Below are positions 10,001-22,300 of a DNA stretch of 64,000 bases, piece by piece. Location: positions 18,414,001 to 18,478,000 of the forward strand of contig OY755178.1 in the NCBI GenBank assembly GCA_963576735.1. The letters run 5' to 3'. The translations under genes and the position numbers were made by a program. Position 1 is the first letter of the stretch, and the number at the start of each line of letters is the position of its first letter. Below the pieces are notes generated by a model. That model was not told where the DNA came from. It was given only the letters and a program-made list of their open reading frames with translations, and ran no database searches. The DNA is from Bedellia somnulentella. Lineage: Eukaryota; Arthropoda; Insecta; Lepidoptera; Bedelliidae.

Positions 10001-10759
10001 GATTGGGAAATGTTTGTTGGATAAGAAGAGGTAGTAAAATAAATGGTTTACTTACTTGCCCTTTCGGATCATCCAAATGTGAGTAGAGAACTTTCTCGGA
10101 CAAGGTCATATCTCTACCAAGGCGCTTCTTCACAATCTCCAGGTTTTGGCTCAATTTGGCATAAGGTAGTGGGGCCTTGTCCAGCTTTGACATGGCAACC
10201 TATTAAAATACCAAACACATTAATCTAAGATCACTTAACTTCACTAATTTAACTTTTGAAGTATTACATAACAGGTAACTTTATCAACAGTTTTTCATAT
10301 TTGAGCACTTTTAGCGATGATTTCAAATACCTGGGAAGCTGCAGCTGTGAGGGGAGACACGCTGAAGCATCTTTGCTGAATTTCAGAAAGAACCACCTTA
10401 GTCCTGCCACCCTAAAAGGATTAAAAATATTAAGTTTCTTTTGCACCTTTTTAAATCTTATAATGGACCTACTGGCACGTGTAAATGAGTGATAATTATG
10501 TTTATGATTATTTCGATCCATTAATAATGTTTATTATAAGATTAAACCTGTAATTAAATGATGACCCGATGACCCTTTGATTCATAATGAGCGGCATTGC
10601 TATCATTAGTTGCACCGATATCGATATAATCACAACAATATTTCTTTATGTCTAGCGTAAGACTAAATAATAACACTTTAGATATTTATACAGAAAATAA
10701 AAAATAAATATTATTAGATAACTTACCTGGCCATGCAAAACTCTAATACAGTAAGCCAT
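4037..10759 (-). CDS. ACO2: Aconitate hydratase, mitochondrial (5' six exons; gene continues off the left edge)
   Basis: Isomerises citrate to isocitrate in the TCA cycle, using a 4Fe-4S cluster in the mitochondrial matrix. Coding exons on the minus strand: 10727-10759, 10331-10411, 10056-10199, 6729-6920, 5404-5590 and 4037-4123 (phases 0,0,0,0,1,1), all with GT-AG introns. They give about 241 residues of an expected 780 or so. The start [20 protein letters not shown] leads an Arg-rich, acid-poor presequence up to [15 protein letters not shown], typical of matrix import; the ATG context (ACCATGG) is strong. Mature-protein motifs: [13 protein letters not shown] (Gln72 in pig numbering), [15 protein letters not shown] (Asp100, His101), [14 protein letters not shown] (His147), [14 protein letters not shown] (Asp165, Ser166, His167) and [13 protein letters not shown]. 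The cluster cysteines lie in exons outside the window. The last intron seen is loaded with repeats. Confidence 0.95.
4259..4630 (-). repeat. tRNA-headed SINE, minus strand
   Basis: The reverse strand shows a tRNA-like head (A box TAGCCCAGTGGG, B box GTTCGAATCCTGGG), a conserved body and a 3' end with CCAACCCCTTCGGGGATATT followed by a TTATGTTATG tail. Lies in an aconitase intron. Confidence 0.85.
4791..5028 (+). repeat. S1 repeat (RTE-derived short element)
   Basis: Forward copy from CCGTGTAGTGCCGGCTTAG to a GTGAGTATATGCATGTATGC tail; near full length. In an aconitase intron. Confidence 0.8.
5649..6051 (+). repeat. tRNA-headed SINE with 15-bp target duplication
   Basis: Forward SINE (A box TAGTCCAGTGGG, 3' end CCCCTTCGGGGAT) flanked by direct repeats TGTTGTTTCTTTTGT at 5649 and near 6037, so the insertion is recent. 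Belongs to the subtype whose body reads CTGGAAACTAGATGGCGC. Confidence 0.88.
6052..6728. other. Aconitase intron sequence
   Basis: No exon, repeat boundary or RNA gene recognised. Confidence 0.4.
7156..7290 (+). repeat. Degenerate S1 repeat, 3' half
   Basis: Carries GAGACCCATAACCAA and the tail region up to TTAATGGCCG. It abuts and truncates the aconitase pseudo-exon at 7291. Confidence 0.55.
7291..7362 (-). pseudogene. Duplicate of the start of aconitase exon 4 (pseudo-exon)
   Basis: After an acceptor CTTAACCAG the minus strand encodes [20 protein letters not shown] then AMA and a TAG stop. The true exon 4 reads [20 protein letters not shown], also after TTAACCAG. The duplicate lies 370 bases upstream of exon 4 in the gene and is cut by an S1 repeat. 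Including it would end translation early, so it is dead or a poison exon. Confidence 0.75.
7424..7575 (+). repeat. Degenerate S1 repeat
   Basis: Recognised by GGTGTCGTAA-like, GAGACCCATCACTAA and ATTTATAGCCGAGAGTAT blocks; no longer full length. Confidence 0.5.
7615..7779 (+). pseudogene. BEL/Pao-type gag zinc-knuckle fragment
   Basis: Encodes [18 protein letters not shown] then [20 protein letters not shown] and [10 protein letters not shown] before a stop. The spacing of Cys/His residues and the K-x-C-x-N-C-L-x-x-x-H block match the tandem knuckles in gag proteins of BEL/Pao LTR retrotransposons. One knuckle cysteine is a tyrosine (CPLYKG). No pol or LTR is visible. Short, isolated and not expected to function. 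Confidence 0.6.
8338..8570 (+). repeat. S1 repeat (RTE-derived short element)
   Basis: Near full-length forward copy: TGTAGTGCCGGCTTAGAATC head, GAGACCCATCACCAA middle, GAGTATATATGC tail. In an aconitase intron. Confidence 0.78.
8571..9483. other. Aconitase intron sequence, AT-rich
   Basis: No exon, RNA gene or classifiable repeat seen. Confidence 0.4.
9484..9689 (-). repeat. S1 repeat, minus strand
   Basis: Contains the reverse of GGAGACCCATCATCAA and ends TACACAGCAA, the reverse of the S1 head. Confidence 0.72.
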
Positions 10760-11654
10760 GGTTGCCGGACTTAACACTAGAATTTAAATAAATTTATGAT
10801 TTGGAAATATTATTTACTAATAAGGGGCCACATGGGTTTAATCAGGTATTTGGTGGCTACTTGAGATGGCAAGGTTTCGTGGAATATTGTAGATGAAGAC
10901 AGCTGAGTAATATTAGTACTGCTACTACGAATTTTGAATGAGCGAGCAGGGAAGGTAGGATCCGTCCGACCGACCGATCCGAGATCCGACGGATTGGGTT
11001 GGGTTGACTCTGAATGAATGAACTGAAATCGGTGACGGACCAATCGGAACGAATATTATTATTTATTGAACGTGAACGGATTGCAACTAGGCATGTGACA
11101 CAATGTAGATCCAGCATAGATCCGGCTCCGTGGCGCGGAGTGCCTTGAACTTGTTGATGATATTCTATAGAGTGGAAAGTTTAAATTTAGTTTTTGGTTT
11201 GACATTTAATACATATTTAAAAAGAGAATTAGGGTTTAGTTGTTGTTATGGGGATGTTAGGAAAAATTTGAATAGTCAAGAAGAAGTAGTTGTACGAGTT
11301 ATGTTTTTGATATAAATATTTTATAGTTGGGCACTTTAGAAGTATTGTGATGTGAAATTTAATATGCAATATTAAAGTGATAATATATGAATTGAAAAAA
11401 GAAGTTCGAAGTTTTTGATTGATTACCTCCTCCTGGATAGGGATGTGTATATTCCACAAACAGAACTTATCGAGTTTTTAAGTCTACTTTCCGAACTGAA
11501 TCCTCTTAATAGCTATGAGTCAACTTATCGTCTCCGGCTTGGTTAACAACATTTAGACCCTGATCATCAAAATAGCTTGTTTAATTCAGTAACAAGTCAT
11601 TTTAGCTACAAATATTGCATCAACGACTAAACTTTATTATTACCACCCTCTTTG
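10760..11654. other. Divergent intergenic region, aconitase side
   Basis: Holds the aconitase 5' UTR and promoter, whose limits I cannot set. A GC-richer patch at 10940-11000 with CCGACCGACCGATCC could be near the transcription start. No TATA or initiator could be assigned with confidence. Confidence 0.35.
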
Positions 11655-11948
11655 ATACCAATACTTCTGAACATCATCTGACATCCTCACTTGGTATTCA
11701 GAGTACCCACGTTTTGCTGGGACAGTGTACTCACGTTATAGGGGGAGGCCTATCGCCGCCGTTTGGTAAGAAAACACTGTCACATAACATGATAGAGTGG
11801 AACTAAGCCATGTAGGTTTCCTCGCGACGTTTTCCCTCAATATTAACAACTATGATAATTAAACACGCATATGACTTTAAAACAGACAAACCCCGGATTT
11901 AAACTCACGTCTGTCTGCATTGTGCTACCTATTGGACTATCATTATAC
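11655..11948 (-). repeat. tRNA-headed SINE, 3'-truncated, minus strand
   Basis: Starts inside the SINE body (AATACTTCTGAACATCA) and runs to a degraded tRNA-like head. The CCCC/GGGG tail hairpin is missing. Confidence 0.7.
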
Positions 11949-12479
11949 TGACAAACATAATTAAATACAAAATTCGACAATACAATAAATACTATAATGG
12001 GAAAAAATATTTTCTCTCTTTCCAGTTCAAGTCATGTAAAAACAATTAAATGCATAGAAATAAAACTAAAGGCTATGACCTTAAAAAACTAAGTGCTTAA
12101 GCCCAATTAATTACGTAGTAATTTTTGAATAGTTAGTGTAGATAATGCTTGAGCACCCCAATTCAGAGTTTATATTCATCTTCGAAATATTTTTCTGATT
12201 AAGATGAAGAGAAAATGTAACGTTTCTTCAAGCGACAATTTTTAATTATGAATTTTGCTGGCCCTGTGGCCTGTGCGACTTCACCTTGATTTTATGTGTG
12301 CTATTCGGTTTTACGTATTGGTAAGGGCTCCTTTATCCTCATGTCTTGTCTCTTACAAACGGGAGGCTTATGTCGTACAACGCCGCATTTGCACACAAGT
12401 AAATATCCAATATCCATACCATCCATCCGATCCAAGTTACTCCAGCAGAGCTATCATAAAGCTAGGTTTACTTTATTTC

Positions 12480-12660
12480 TCTCTCACAGCCCATATATGT
12501 CCCCACCAAGGGGCTCGAGCCTACCCTATATAGGGCGATTTGGCCATAGTCCACCACGCTGGCCAATTGCGGGTTGGCAGACTAACGACTACTACCGTAA
12601 TAGTAGCCGGGACCGACGGCTTAACGTGCCCTCCGAAGCACGGACGGTTTTTTTTACTTT
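12480..12660 (+). repeat. Degenerate interspersed repeat with GC-rich core
   Basis: Blocks GGGGCTCGAGCCTACCC, CCACCACGCTGGCCAATTGC and GACCGACGGCTTAACGTGCC resemble moderately repeated elements I know from other lepidopteran genomes. Related sequence recurs near 33540 and 59915 (CCACCATCCTGGCCATGTGC). Confidence 0.5.
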
Positions 12661-12711
12661 ATTTAAGACCTTTTAATTTCAGCACGTTTGGATTAGTCTT
12701 GGATGATGTAT

Positions 12712-12965
12712 TTGCTGTGTAGTGTCGGCTTAGAATAGCACTACCCCATTTCTCTCGGTGGGTGTACGTAAGAGGCGACTAACGGAATTGAGGCTTTTAA
12801 GGGATTTTTGGGCGATGCGGTTGGAGACCCATCACCAACAACCTTGATCTCACCATCTTTCCCCCACTCAACTTTCCAAAAGTGGCTGAGAAATTTCTAA
12901 TTCCTTAGCTCTGGCTACCCCTTCTAGGGATTTATAGCCGTGAGTATATGTATGTATGTATGTAT
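12712..12965 (+). repeat. S1 repeat (RTE-derived short element)
   Basis: Full-length forward copy from GCTGTGTAGTGTCGGCTTAG to GTATATGTATGTATGTATG, just upstream of Sec15. Confidence 0.85.
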
Positions 12966-13308
12966 GATGTATGGCTAATTTAATAGTTTGAACAAGATGG
13001 TTTTTAAAAGTTATATGAAGACTAGACTGCATGGTTCATACTTAGGCTGACCAATAATGAACAAAGAGTTTTATTTTACCTGTCAATGTCAACAAAATTG
13101 TCATTGTCAGACTGTCAGCCTTCAATTGTCAAATCAAAATAAATAATACGGACGGACGGACGACTCAACGAATTAAATAAAATAACATTATCTAATAATA
13201 GTTATCCTACCTAACGATGTTAACAAGAAAACAATAGTATTTTATCGTCTTTATAGCTTTAAATACAACTTTCAACTAAATAAATATATTTCACAACAGA
13301 ACTCCATC

Positions 13309-16300
13309 ATGACAAACGCAACAATTCAAGTGGGTGTAAACTATTTAACTTTCTAGACTTAATTAAAAAAATCTAAACAATTTTAGACATGAGAACTACT
13401 TTAACCTTTTATGTATAAGCAATATCAATTACGTTTATTTATGCAGGAGATTGAAGGTATCGACGATTACTGGGGTCCGGCATTCCGGTCGGTTTATGAA
13501 GGTGAAGGTTACGAAGCTTTTGTACAGCAATTGGATGAACGGATAAAACAACATGATACAGAGATTGAAAAGCTGTGTAATTTCCACTACCAGGTACAAG
13601 ATATTAATTTTCTTAGATTTTTTCATACTGTTTAGAAGGTGTGTTACTCAGCTAAGTGTACTATCCTATCTTCACACAGACACACGGGTGTCACACAAAA
13701 ATTCACTGTGGGGCAAAGTGTTTGGATACCCATCTCCGCAGGATCATTTTATTTGAAAGTCCGTGCCTCTCAAATTCTAAAAGTGGCTGAGAATAATTTA
13801 TTTTTTGGAGGACTTACAGTGAAAAAATATGAATACTTCAATAGCTAACAATAATTGAATTACAAGTTTTCACATGTGCCTATTTATATAAACCTAGTAC
13901 CTAAATCTAGTAATAGTAGTAATTAAGTTAATTAGTAACTAAAGAAGATTAGAAAGCTTTGCCTGCCAGTTTTCAAGTAAGCTCAGAATAATGATAGTGA
14001 ATAGAGATGTTATTTTTCTATCTGTGATTTAGCCTTAGTTGAAAATATACATAGTCAAGGTATCTATCTTCACAAACTCTACACCTTAGTCAAAATATGT
14101 GGCTTGGCCGTTCGTTACTGCAAGAACTATTGTATAACACAAAAGTAATGAACAGTGAATTGATTTTCACCTTTCGCCGATTAGAATGTAGCGAAATGGC
14201 CAAGCCACATATTTTGACTAAGGTGTAGAGTTTGTGAAGTTAGGCCTTGTAGAGTTAGGGCGTGTAGTGTTAGAAGCTTGGCTCTACATGAGATCTGATA
14301 ACTTTTTGACAGTGCGAGTCATATGGGCTCGTCTTGGCAACATTTTACATGAAAATGTTTTTGGTGGTGTGTACCTTTTCTCCACTTGACATCCAAATGT
14401 AGCTGAGGTATATCTAATTTTGATGATGTGGCTACCATTTCTTCAGATTTTTAGCTGCTATTTATTTTTCAGGGTTTCATTGACTCTATCCGTGAGCTCT
14501 TGCAAGTAAGGTCACATGCTGAAGAACTTCATGCGGAAATATCTAATGTGGATAGTAATGTTGAAGAAGCAACATCTGGTAAGTGAACAAAGATGGATAT
14601 TTTAGTAATTTTCAGTTTATCTGGTTAGAATTCAAACCCATGCATGACCCATGCATTCGAATCCATGGGATAGATACATATAGATGTACATATGAGTACA
14701 AAAATATGCTATAAATTCAAAAAAGATCAGCCAGAGCTTCAGAATTCGTAATTTTTAGCTGATTTTGGAAGTTTAGTGGAGGAAAGCTTGTAAAATAAAG
14801 GTGATGAGTCTCCATCCAATCACCCACAATAATTTAAAAACCCCAACACCCTTAGTTGCTTTTTACAGTACCTGTGGGAAGAAATTTGTTAGTACTTTTC
14901 TAAGCCGAAAATGTTCAACTAAAGCTAATATTAAAAATTGATATCTTCAAGGTCTTTGCTCCAAAGCCGAGGAACTGATCAGAGCTCGCCGAGTGGAGCT
15001 GAACATAGCAGCCACTATTGAGAAGATGGAAATCTGCTTGCCGTTACTTACTACTTATTCCAAACTAAAATCACAGGTTGAAGCCAAAAGGTAGGCTCAC
15101 CATACATAGTGTTTTTTTTTGTCATGTGTCAAAATCATCAGTTTTATATTTTTACTGTAATATTTAATTGCATAATATATATTTCATTCCAAACTGGGTC
15201 ACTTTATTGCATACAAAAACACAACACACAAACAGTATTTAAGAATTACAAAACAATGTACACAATGGCGGACTTATCACCTTAACGCAATTTCTTCCAG
15301 TCAACCTTTATAAGCTATTATACATGTATTATATACATGTATGTGTAGTGTAGATACTATCACGCGGCCAGGCGATATTTAGCTATTGCTACTTAAATTG
15401 TACATATAAACATATGTACAACTTAAGTAGCAATGGGCCGGGCACATGGACACGTTCCGCATGACGTATTGTGGTTAAGCCTTTAAGGTGGACTAACAAC
15501 TTGGTGGAAGTGGCGGGAGTTCGATGGATGAGCGCAGGACCGGTCGTTGTGGAACTTTTTAGGGGAGGTTTATGTCTAGCAGTGGGCGACTATGATAATG
15601 CTGATGATGATGATGATATGTAGGTACTACCGCGCGCTCAAGACGCTATCGCAGCTGGAGCTGGCGCTGGGCCGCGCGGGCGGGCAGCGCTGGAGCGCGC
15701 GGCTGGGCGGGGACGTGCCCCGGCTGCGAGACGCCACGCGGGCCGCCGCCATGGCTGACCTTACACGGTTTCTTGAGCATATACGGGATCTGTGTCCGCA
15801 GGTTTGTGCTTTGTTTCATTATTATATATGTTAATATACTGTGTACATAAAGGTTGCGAGATTTTAAGCGCACGGATCCTGCGTGAGTGTTTTGAAGTAA
15901 TTTTCGGAGATGTGGTCAAAGACCCCTCACCAATTGTCCATTATTTTACGAAGACTGTGACATTGAAGTTCTTTAGGCAATTTTGGAATTTGAGTGCAGA
16001 AAATATAGTAAAATAAAGGTCGTTGGTGGTGGCTCTCCAACCACTTTTCCCACCAATTACTTAAAAAGACTTATTAACTTGAGTCACCTATTAGAACACT
16101 TGTGAAAACAAGTGCTATTCTTAGCCGTACTTTTTGACTTATTGAAATTAAATAAAATATGATTGATAAATCAGCTTGTAATATATTAATATGCCGTGAC
16201 ACGTTGTTGGTAGTAGCAAATATCCTAAACTACTAAATTAATTATTCTAATTCCACGATCATTATGTTAATACTTTTTGCCTTGTTTGTTCACTGGTATT

Positions 16301-19300
16301 TTATGAAAATCCTTGTTTTTTTCTAGGTGGGAGCTATGGCTCTCAAACAAACACAAGAGATGATGGGCAGGGATCTTGCAACAATTGTTAAGAATAAGAA
16401 AGGTAAATACGAACAGAAAGATAACTTTAAAATATACCCATGTCTATGACTATTTTATATGGTCCAGTTTACCTCTGATGTAACAAAAGTATATGTGAAC
16501 GAAAGAGAACGAGAACGCTGGCAGCCATTGACACGGTAGCTCAATTGGCAGAGCGACGGGGTCGTATACCCGAGGTCGCGGGTTGGATTCCCGCCTGTGT
16601 CGAACTTTTTCTTTCCTTTATTTATTCTTTATTTATTAGTAATAATCCTCACGTGAAGTTTTCATGAACAAAAAGATTTAAATTGAACGAAAGATGTTTA
16701 TAAAAATATAATTCAAAGCTAAAACTTTCTGTTTATTGAACTTACTAACAAATTGACGTATGTTATTCACTCGCATCTTTAATACTTATACTCACGCCCA
16801 TTGTTCCCATTGGGGTAGGCAGAGACTATCGATCGCCACTTTGTACGATCCAGGCAAATCACTTTTGCTTCTGTTACATTCATCATTCTTCTCATACATG
16901 CTCTTTTATTCTTCATACTTCGGACGCCGACCTTTTTGAGCACACACTCTATTTGGTCCAGGTGTGTCCTCCGTGGTCGTCCTCTACTCACATTACCTTC
17001 CACGTTGGCTCTATAGATCTCTTTCACCAATTTACTGTCATTTATCCTCTCTATGTGCCCAAACCACCTTAACATTCCTTTCTCTATCTTGCACACTACG
17101 TCATCTTTCACACCTAAACGTTCACGAATTACACTATTTCTCACTCTGTCGCACAACCTTACATTACATATACTTCTGAGGGATCTCATTTCCACTGCAT
17201 TCACTCTACTTTCATGCCTCTTTTGCCATGCCCAACATTCACTACCATACATCAGCGTAGGAACCAGTACAGCATTGTGAACTGCCATTCGCGCCTTTTC
17301 AGACAGGAACTGGCTCGACATTAGGCTGTTTATGGCTCCTGTTTATCTTTAATACATAGCTCCAAATCCCTTAATTCACACACAGATTCTCATTGTAACA
17401 AAAGAGCTAGCATAATTCCGACCTGCCATATGTTCCAGACATGGCCCTCCTCGGTATGTCAGCCAAAGAGGCTCCCGGGCCGCACTGTCCTCACGAGCTG
17501 GTGGACTTCAGTCCGCTGTACCGGTGTCTGCATATACACAGTGTGCTTGGGAATAAGAGTGACTTTGTGCAGTATTACAGGTAATTATTTGAATAGGCTA
17601 TTTGACTGTAATAAAAATATATTTTTCTTTTATTTCATTAGTCTTAATATTTCTTTTTTGGAGCAATATGTGATAATGCGAGATAAAAATACTGCATTAT
17701 TTCACTAAAATCCGTCTTCTAAAATAAGTATTTTTGATGTAACTGTCACGTGACTAAAAACGACCGTGATTGGCTATTTCTATAATGACGTAGATTGCAC
17801 ATAAACAGACTGTGTATCGCTTCGCTCATTGGTGTTTAATGCGGAATTGACGTCATTTGTGCTACTGCCGCCATATTACTTAAAGTCGCGTTTTCGCGGC
17901 AAATTTGAATATTGCATTTTCTTTTTAGATTTTTTAATAAAATAGCGAAAATGAAGACAGAAAAATTTTTTTTGGGCTCCTTATAAACAAATTAACACCA
18001 TTTTCAAAACTTAGTCAAATAGCCTATTGAAATTAATAGAATGTCACTACCCCTTTCTATCCACGGGTCTCGTAAGAGGCGACTAGGGTATGGGACTTTT
18101 TAAAGAGGTTTTTAGGCGATGTGGCTGGAGATACTTTCTACAATGTTATCCCCTATCAACGTCCAAATTTGGCTGAGAAGTTTCTAGCTCTGAAGCTCTG
18201 GCTACCCTTTTTTGGATTTTTCACCGTTGAGTTTATGTCTGTATGTATTTGGAAGTTCTTTCTTCCAAATCGAAGATCTTTTTTTTTATAGTTATTTTTT
18301 ACTTCTTCTTATTCCTCAATTATTTGTCTGCCAACCCACACTGGGCTAGCTTGGTAGACTATGGCGAAATTAACCCTATTCAGGACGGCCTCGAGCCTTT
18401 TCTTCTTCTTGGAAGCCACTGCACGCGGATAAATTTGAATTCAGTTAGTTGACCGTTTAAAAATATATCTAATTTTGACTCAATATTGAATTAATCCTTT
18501 TGATTCTGGAGGTCAGCTCTCCAAATCAACAACGATAATATCATCCGTAGCTCTTCTAATTCTAATCAACATTTATATCTGTCTTGCTCGCACGAAACTT
18601 TGATTTGGATTTTGCTAAGTGAGTACACATGATGATAATCGACGAATCCAACAATTATCCGATGTTGTCGTTGGTTTCATCGATTAGTAAGCGCAAAAAG
18701 TATTGTCGTTTTGTAATTGTGTTATAAACTTCGTTTGATCTCCATAGCGGCCAGTGCGACATATTTAGATTTATTGCGATATATTTTACAAGTAGTTGAA
18801 AGTCATACGGGTAATATTATCGTTTACGATTTGAAAAATATTTATCCTGACAGAGTTTTTAACTTTGTTAGAAACAATGAATCTATTGAATCAAAAAATA
18901 ATATTCAATTAACCCAAACTTTCATTTCCAGAGCTCAAAGAAGGCAACAAGCCCGTCTAGTCTTAACGCCTTCATCAGGAAACCTTCACGACTCAATCCA
19001 AAGCGTCCGAGGCTACCTCAACGCAGTTCTTGGTTTCTTCATCCTCGAAGAACATCTCCTAACTACTGGATCCGGTCTGGTGTCCAAGGACTGGTTGTTG
19101 GAAACTTGGAATATGTCCATAGAGAAATTGGCATCCATTTTGAGAACGAATACATCTCTAATTACGGATCCAACGTTGATGCTCAGTATTAAGCATCAGA
19201 TTGTGTTGCTGATTAATGCTTTGAAGTAAGTTATGTTTAGTTGAAATAGATTTAGCATTCATGCCGTATATATGCCTAAATATTCAGACGGATTCTGCTC

Positions 19301-22300
19301 ATCATTTTCAAAGTACCCATTTATTGCCTGGTTTGGATGGTGTTCAAAACATAGGTCAATATTATACTACTTTGTAAGAACATGGTCTCATGACAAATTT
19401 TGTGCATCGAGGAACAGATCCAGTTTTGGATAAAAGCAGACTTTATTTTGACTTATATTCTAAATAGTAACAAATATGATAGCTCAGTGGGTAGAACATC
19501 GCTTGTCGTGCAGACGATGAGGGTATCATGGTTTTTAACAGCGAGGGAAATCATCGTGAGGAAACCCACATGGCTAAGTTGTACTTTGTCGTAGTGTATT
19601 CGTACAAAACGGCGACAGGCCTGCCCCCTATCCTTGAGTACACTGTCCAAACAAAACGTGGGTACTCTGAACACCAGGTGACAATGTCACGTGATGTTCA
19701 GAAGTATTAGTATCTCTGCCAACCCCTTCAGGGATACTCGCCGTAAACTTTTGAGTTGGGTTGAGTATAAAAAGTAACAAAAGAACCGATTTTGGATAAC
19801 CTCTCACTATTAAAAATATTTCTGAGTTACACATGCTACATAATATTTATTTATTTATTTATTTATTATATAAGGATCATCACGGTAATACATATTATAT
19901 AGTAAGTTGAAACAGTACACTAAATAAGGCCAATAACAGATGATCACAAGTCAAAACAAGATACACACACAGTTAATTCAAAAGAAAAAAATAAACTAAA
20001 CTATCTAAAGACAAAATGAATAACAACAGAAAAAGGAAAAAAAAATATATATGTAAAAATGCTAAACAATTGAGAAAAGAATAGAATTTAATAGTGATGA
20101 TAATTGATGATACTTGAATGATAAATGTGTAATATCCTTTTATCACATTACAGATGCTACGGCCTCCCGACTGACCCCCTGCCCTTACTACTCCAAGAGA
20201 TGGCCGAGCACTACACGGAGATACTGATGCAGCGATGGGTCACTCTCTTCAGAGATATATTGGATAACGCCTCATTCTTGCCTATAGAGGTTAGTTTATT
20301 TTTTTTATAGGTTTTAATCCCTGCAGGGGAGATAGAGATTAGGGAAAAATAATAGTTTTTTTACACCAGTGTAATAGACTTTGCTTATATAAGCCAAGAA
20401 AAGTAGATGCAATATTCATTTTCTGCTTAATATTTGTTCAAGATAAGCGATAAAAGTATAAAAAATCGTAATAGGTGGAAATATGTAATATATAGCTCTT
20501 TATGGTGGTTTTCAAGGTGTAGATACAGATTCACATAAACAGTATCATCAATTGTTCTAGGTTGAGAATGAGGACCAATACGAAGGTGTAATGGATAATT
20601 TCCCGTACGATGATGATGACCTGGAAACGCAACCTTTCCCTAGAAAGTAAGTTCACCAAATAACATACATACATACATATACTCACGGCTGTAATTCCCT
20701 AGAAGGGGTAGCCAGAGCCAAGGAATTATAAATTCCTCAGCCATTTTTGAAAGTTGTGTGGGGAAAAGATAGTAAAATAAAGGTTACCAAATAACACTGT
20801 TGTGAATGTTTTGCGTTAACAAAATTAATTTTAAAAAAACCGGCCAAGTAAGAGTCGGATTCGAGCACGAAGGGTTCCATCATCTATAATACTAAATGTT
20901 TATTAAGATCAAGTAAAATTTGCTTAAAAATTACGTTTGTTGTATTTGTGAAAATTTCAGCTTTTTAGTTATCACGGTTTATGAGATACAGTCTGAAGAC
21001 AGACATACAGCGTAGTATTAGTAATAGGGTTCCGTTTTACCTCTGGGTACGGAACCCTAAAAACTGGTTTGCATGGCCACTGCCCATGGTCTAATGCTAT
21101 AAGATTTTATTTATGTGTTTAAAAAAATGTTCTCATTTAGTCTCTTCTTCTCTGTCTTTCTCTCTCTCTATATCTTATTGAGAAACAGTCATAGACATGG
21201 TAGTAATATAAATTGGCAATACGAAATTGACAGGCAGACCAAAACCAAAAGACAACAGTGTGCGTAAAAATATTAAAGTGTTTTTTTAAATAAAGGTAAC
21301 CCCTACTCCCTAGATTCCCCTTCTCCTCAATAGTCCCAGCGGTATACGTGCAAGTAAAAGAGTTCATCTACGCGTGTCTGAAATACTCGCACGGGCTCGG
21401 GCTAGGCCCGGCCAGCCGCGCGGCCGCCGCCAGACACTCGGCCTCGCTGCTCCTCACGCGGTCCTTCACGGGCTGCTTGTGCGCGCTCTTCGGGAAGCAT
21501 TTGGCGCTGATGCAACTAGTACAGGTGGGATTTAATTATATATTTAGAAATGAAAAGGGACTGATTTCTTGAATAATATAAGAACAGCCTTTTGGCGGAA
21601 ACCCAATCGTACAAAACAAGGTAAACAACAGAATGACGACTCTATAGTACACGTCCGCATTTTAGTATTTACGAAATATTTTTGAAACCACGCAAACTTT
21701 ATTAACATTAAATGGTAGCATAGCGAATAGCACAGAAAAACAACTTTAGAAATCCATTGAGCAATAACCGCCGCCAGACACTCGGCCTCGCTGCTCCTCA
21801 CCAGGTCCTTCAAGGGCTGCCTGTGCGCGCTCTTCGGGAAGCATTTGGCGCTGATGCAGTTGGTACAGGTGGGATTTAATTATATATTTTGAATTACAAA
21901 GGAACCGATTTCTTGAATAATAAACAAACAGCCTTTTGGCGGAAACCCAATTGTACAAAACAAGGTAAACAACAGAATGACGACTCTAGTACACGTACGC
22001 ATTTTGAAATATCTTTGAAACCACACAACCAAACTTTATTAACATTAAATGGTGGCATAGCCAATAGCACAGAAACGATTTTAGAAATCCATTGAGCAAT
22101 AACCGCCGCCAGACACTCGGCCTCGCTGCTCCTCACCAGGTCCTTCAAGGGCTGCCTGTGCGCGCTCTTCGGGAAGCATTGAGCGCTGATGCAGTTGGTA
22201 CAGGTGGTATTTAATTACACATTTTTTAACAAAAAAAGGAACCGCCGTCACAGTTATTTCAAAGGAAACCAAATTTCAACAAAAAGTTTACAATAGATTC

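Noticed and set aside
16530..16602. Functional tRNA-Thr(CGU)
   Set aside because: Anticodon stem pairs poorly, the T loop lacks the invariant C, and it is followed by a SINE-like tail and missing in copy 2.
20670..20690. (CATA)n and (TATG)n tracts as independent microsatellites
   Set aside because: In each case they are the 3' tails of S1 or RTE elements.
21544..22272. Minus-strand frames with repeated EERAQAALEGPGEEQRGRV
   Set aside because: Antisense shadows of the tandem Sec15 exon 11 copies.
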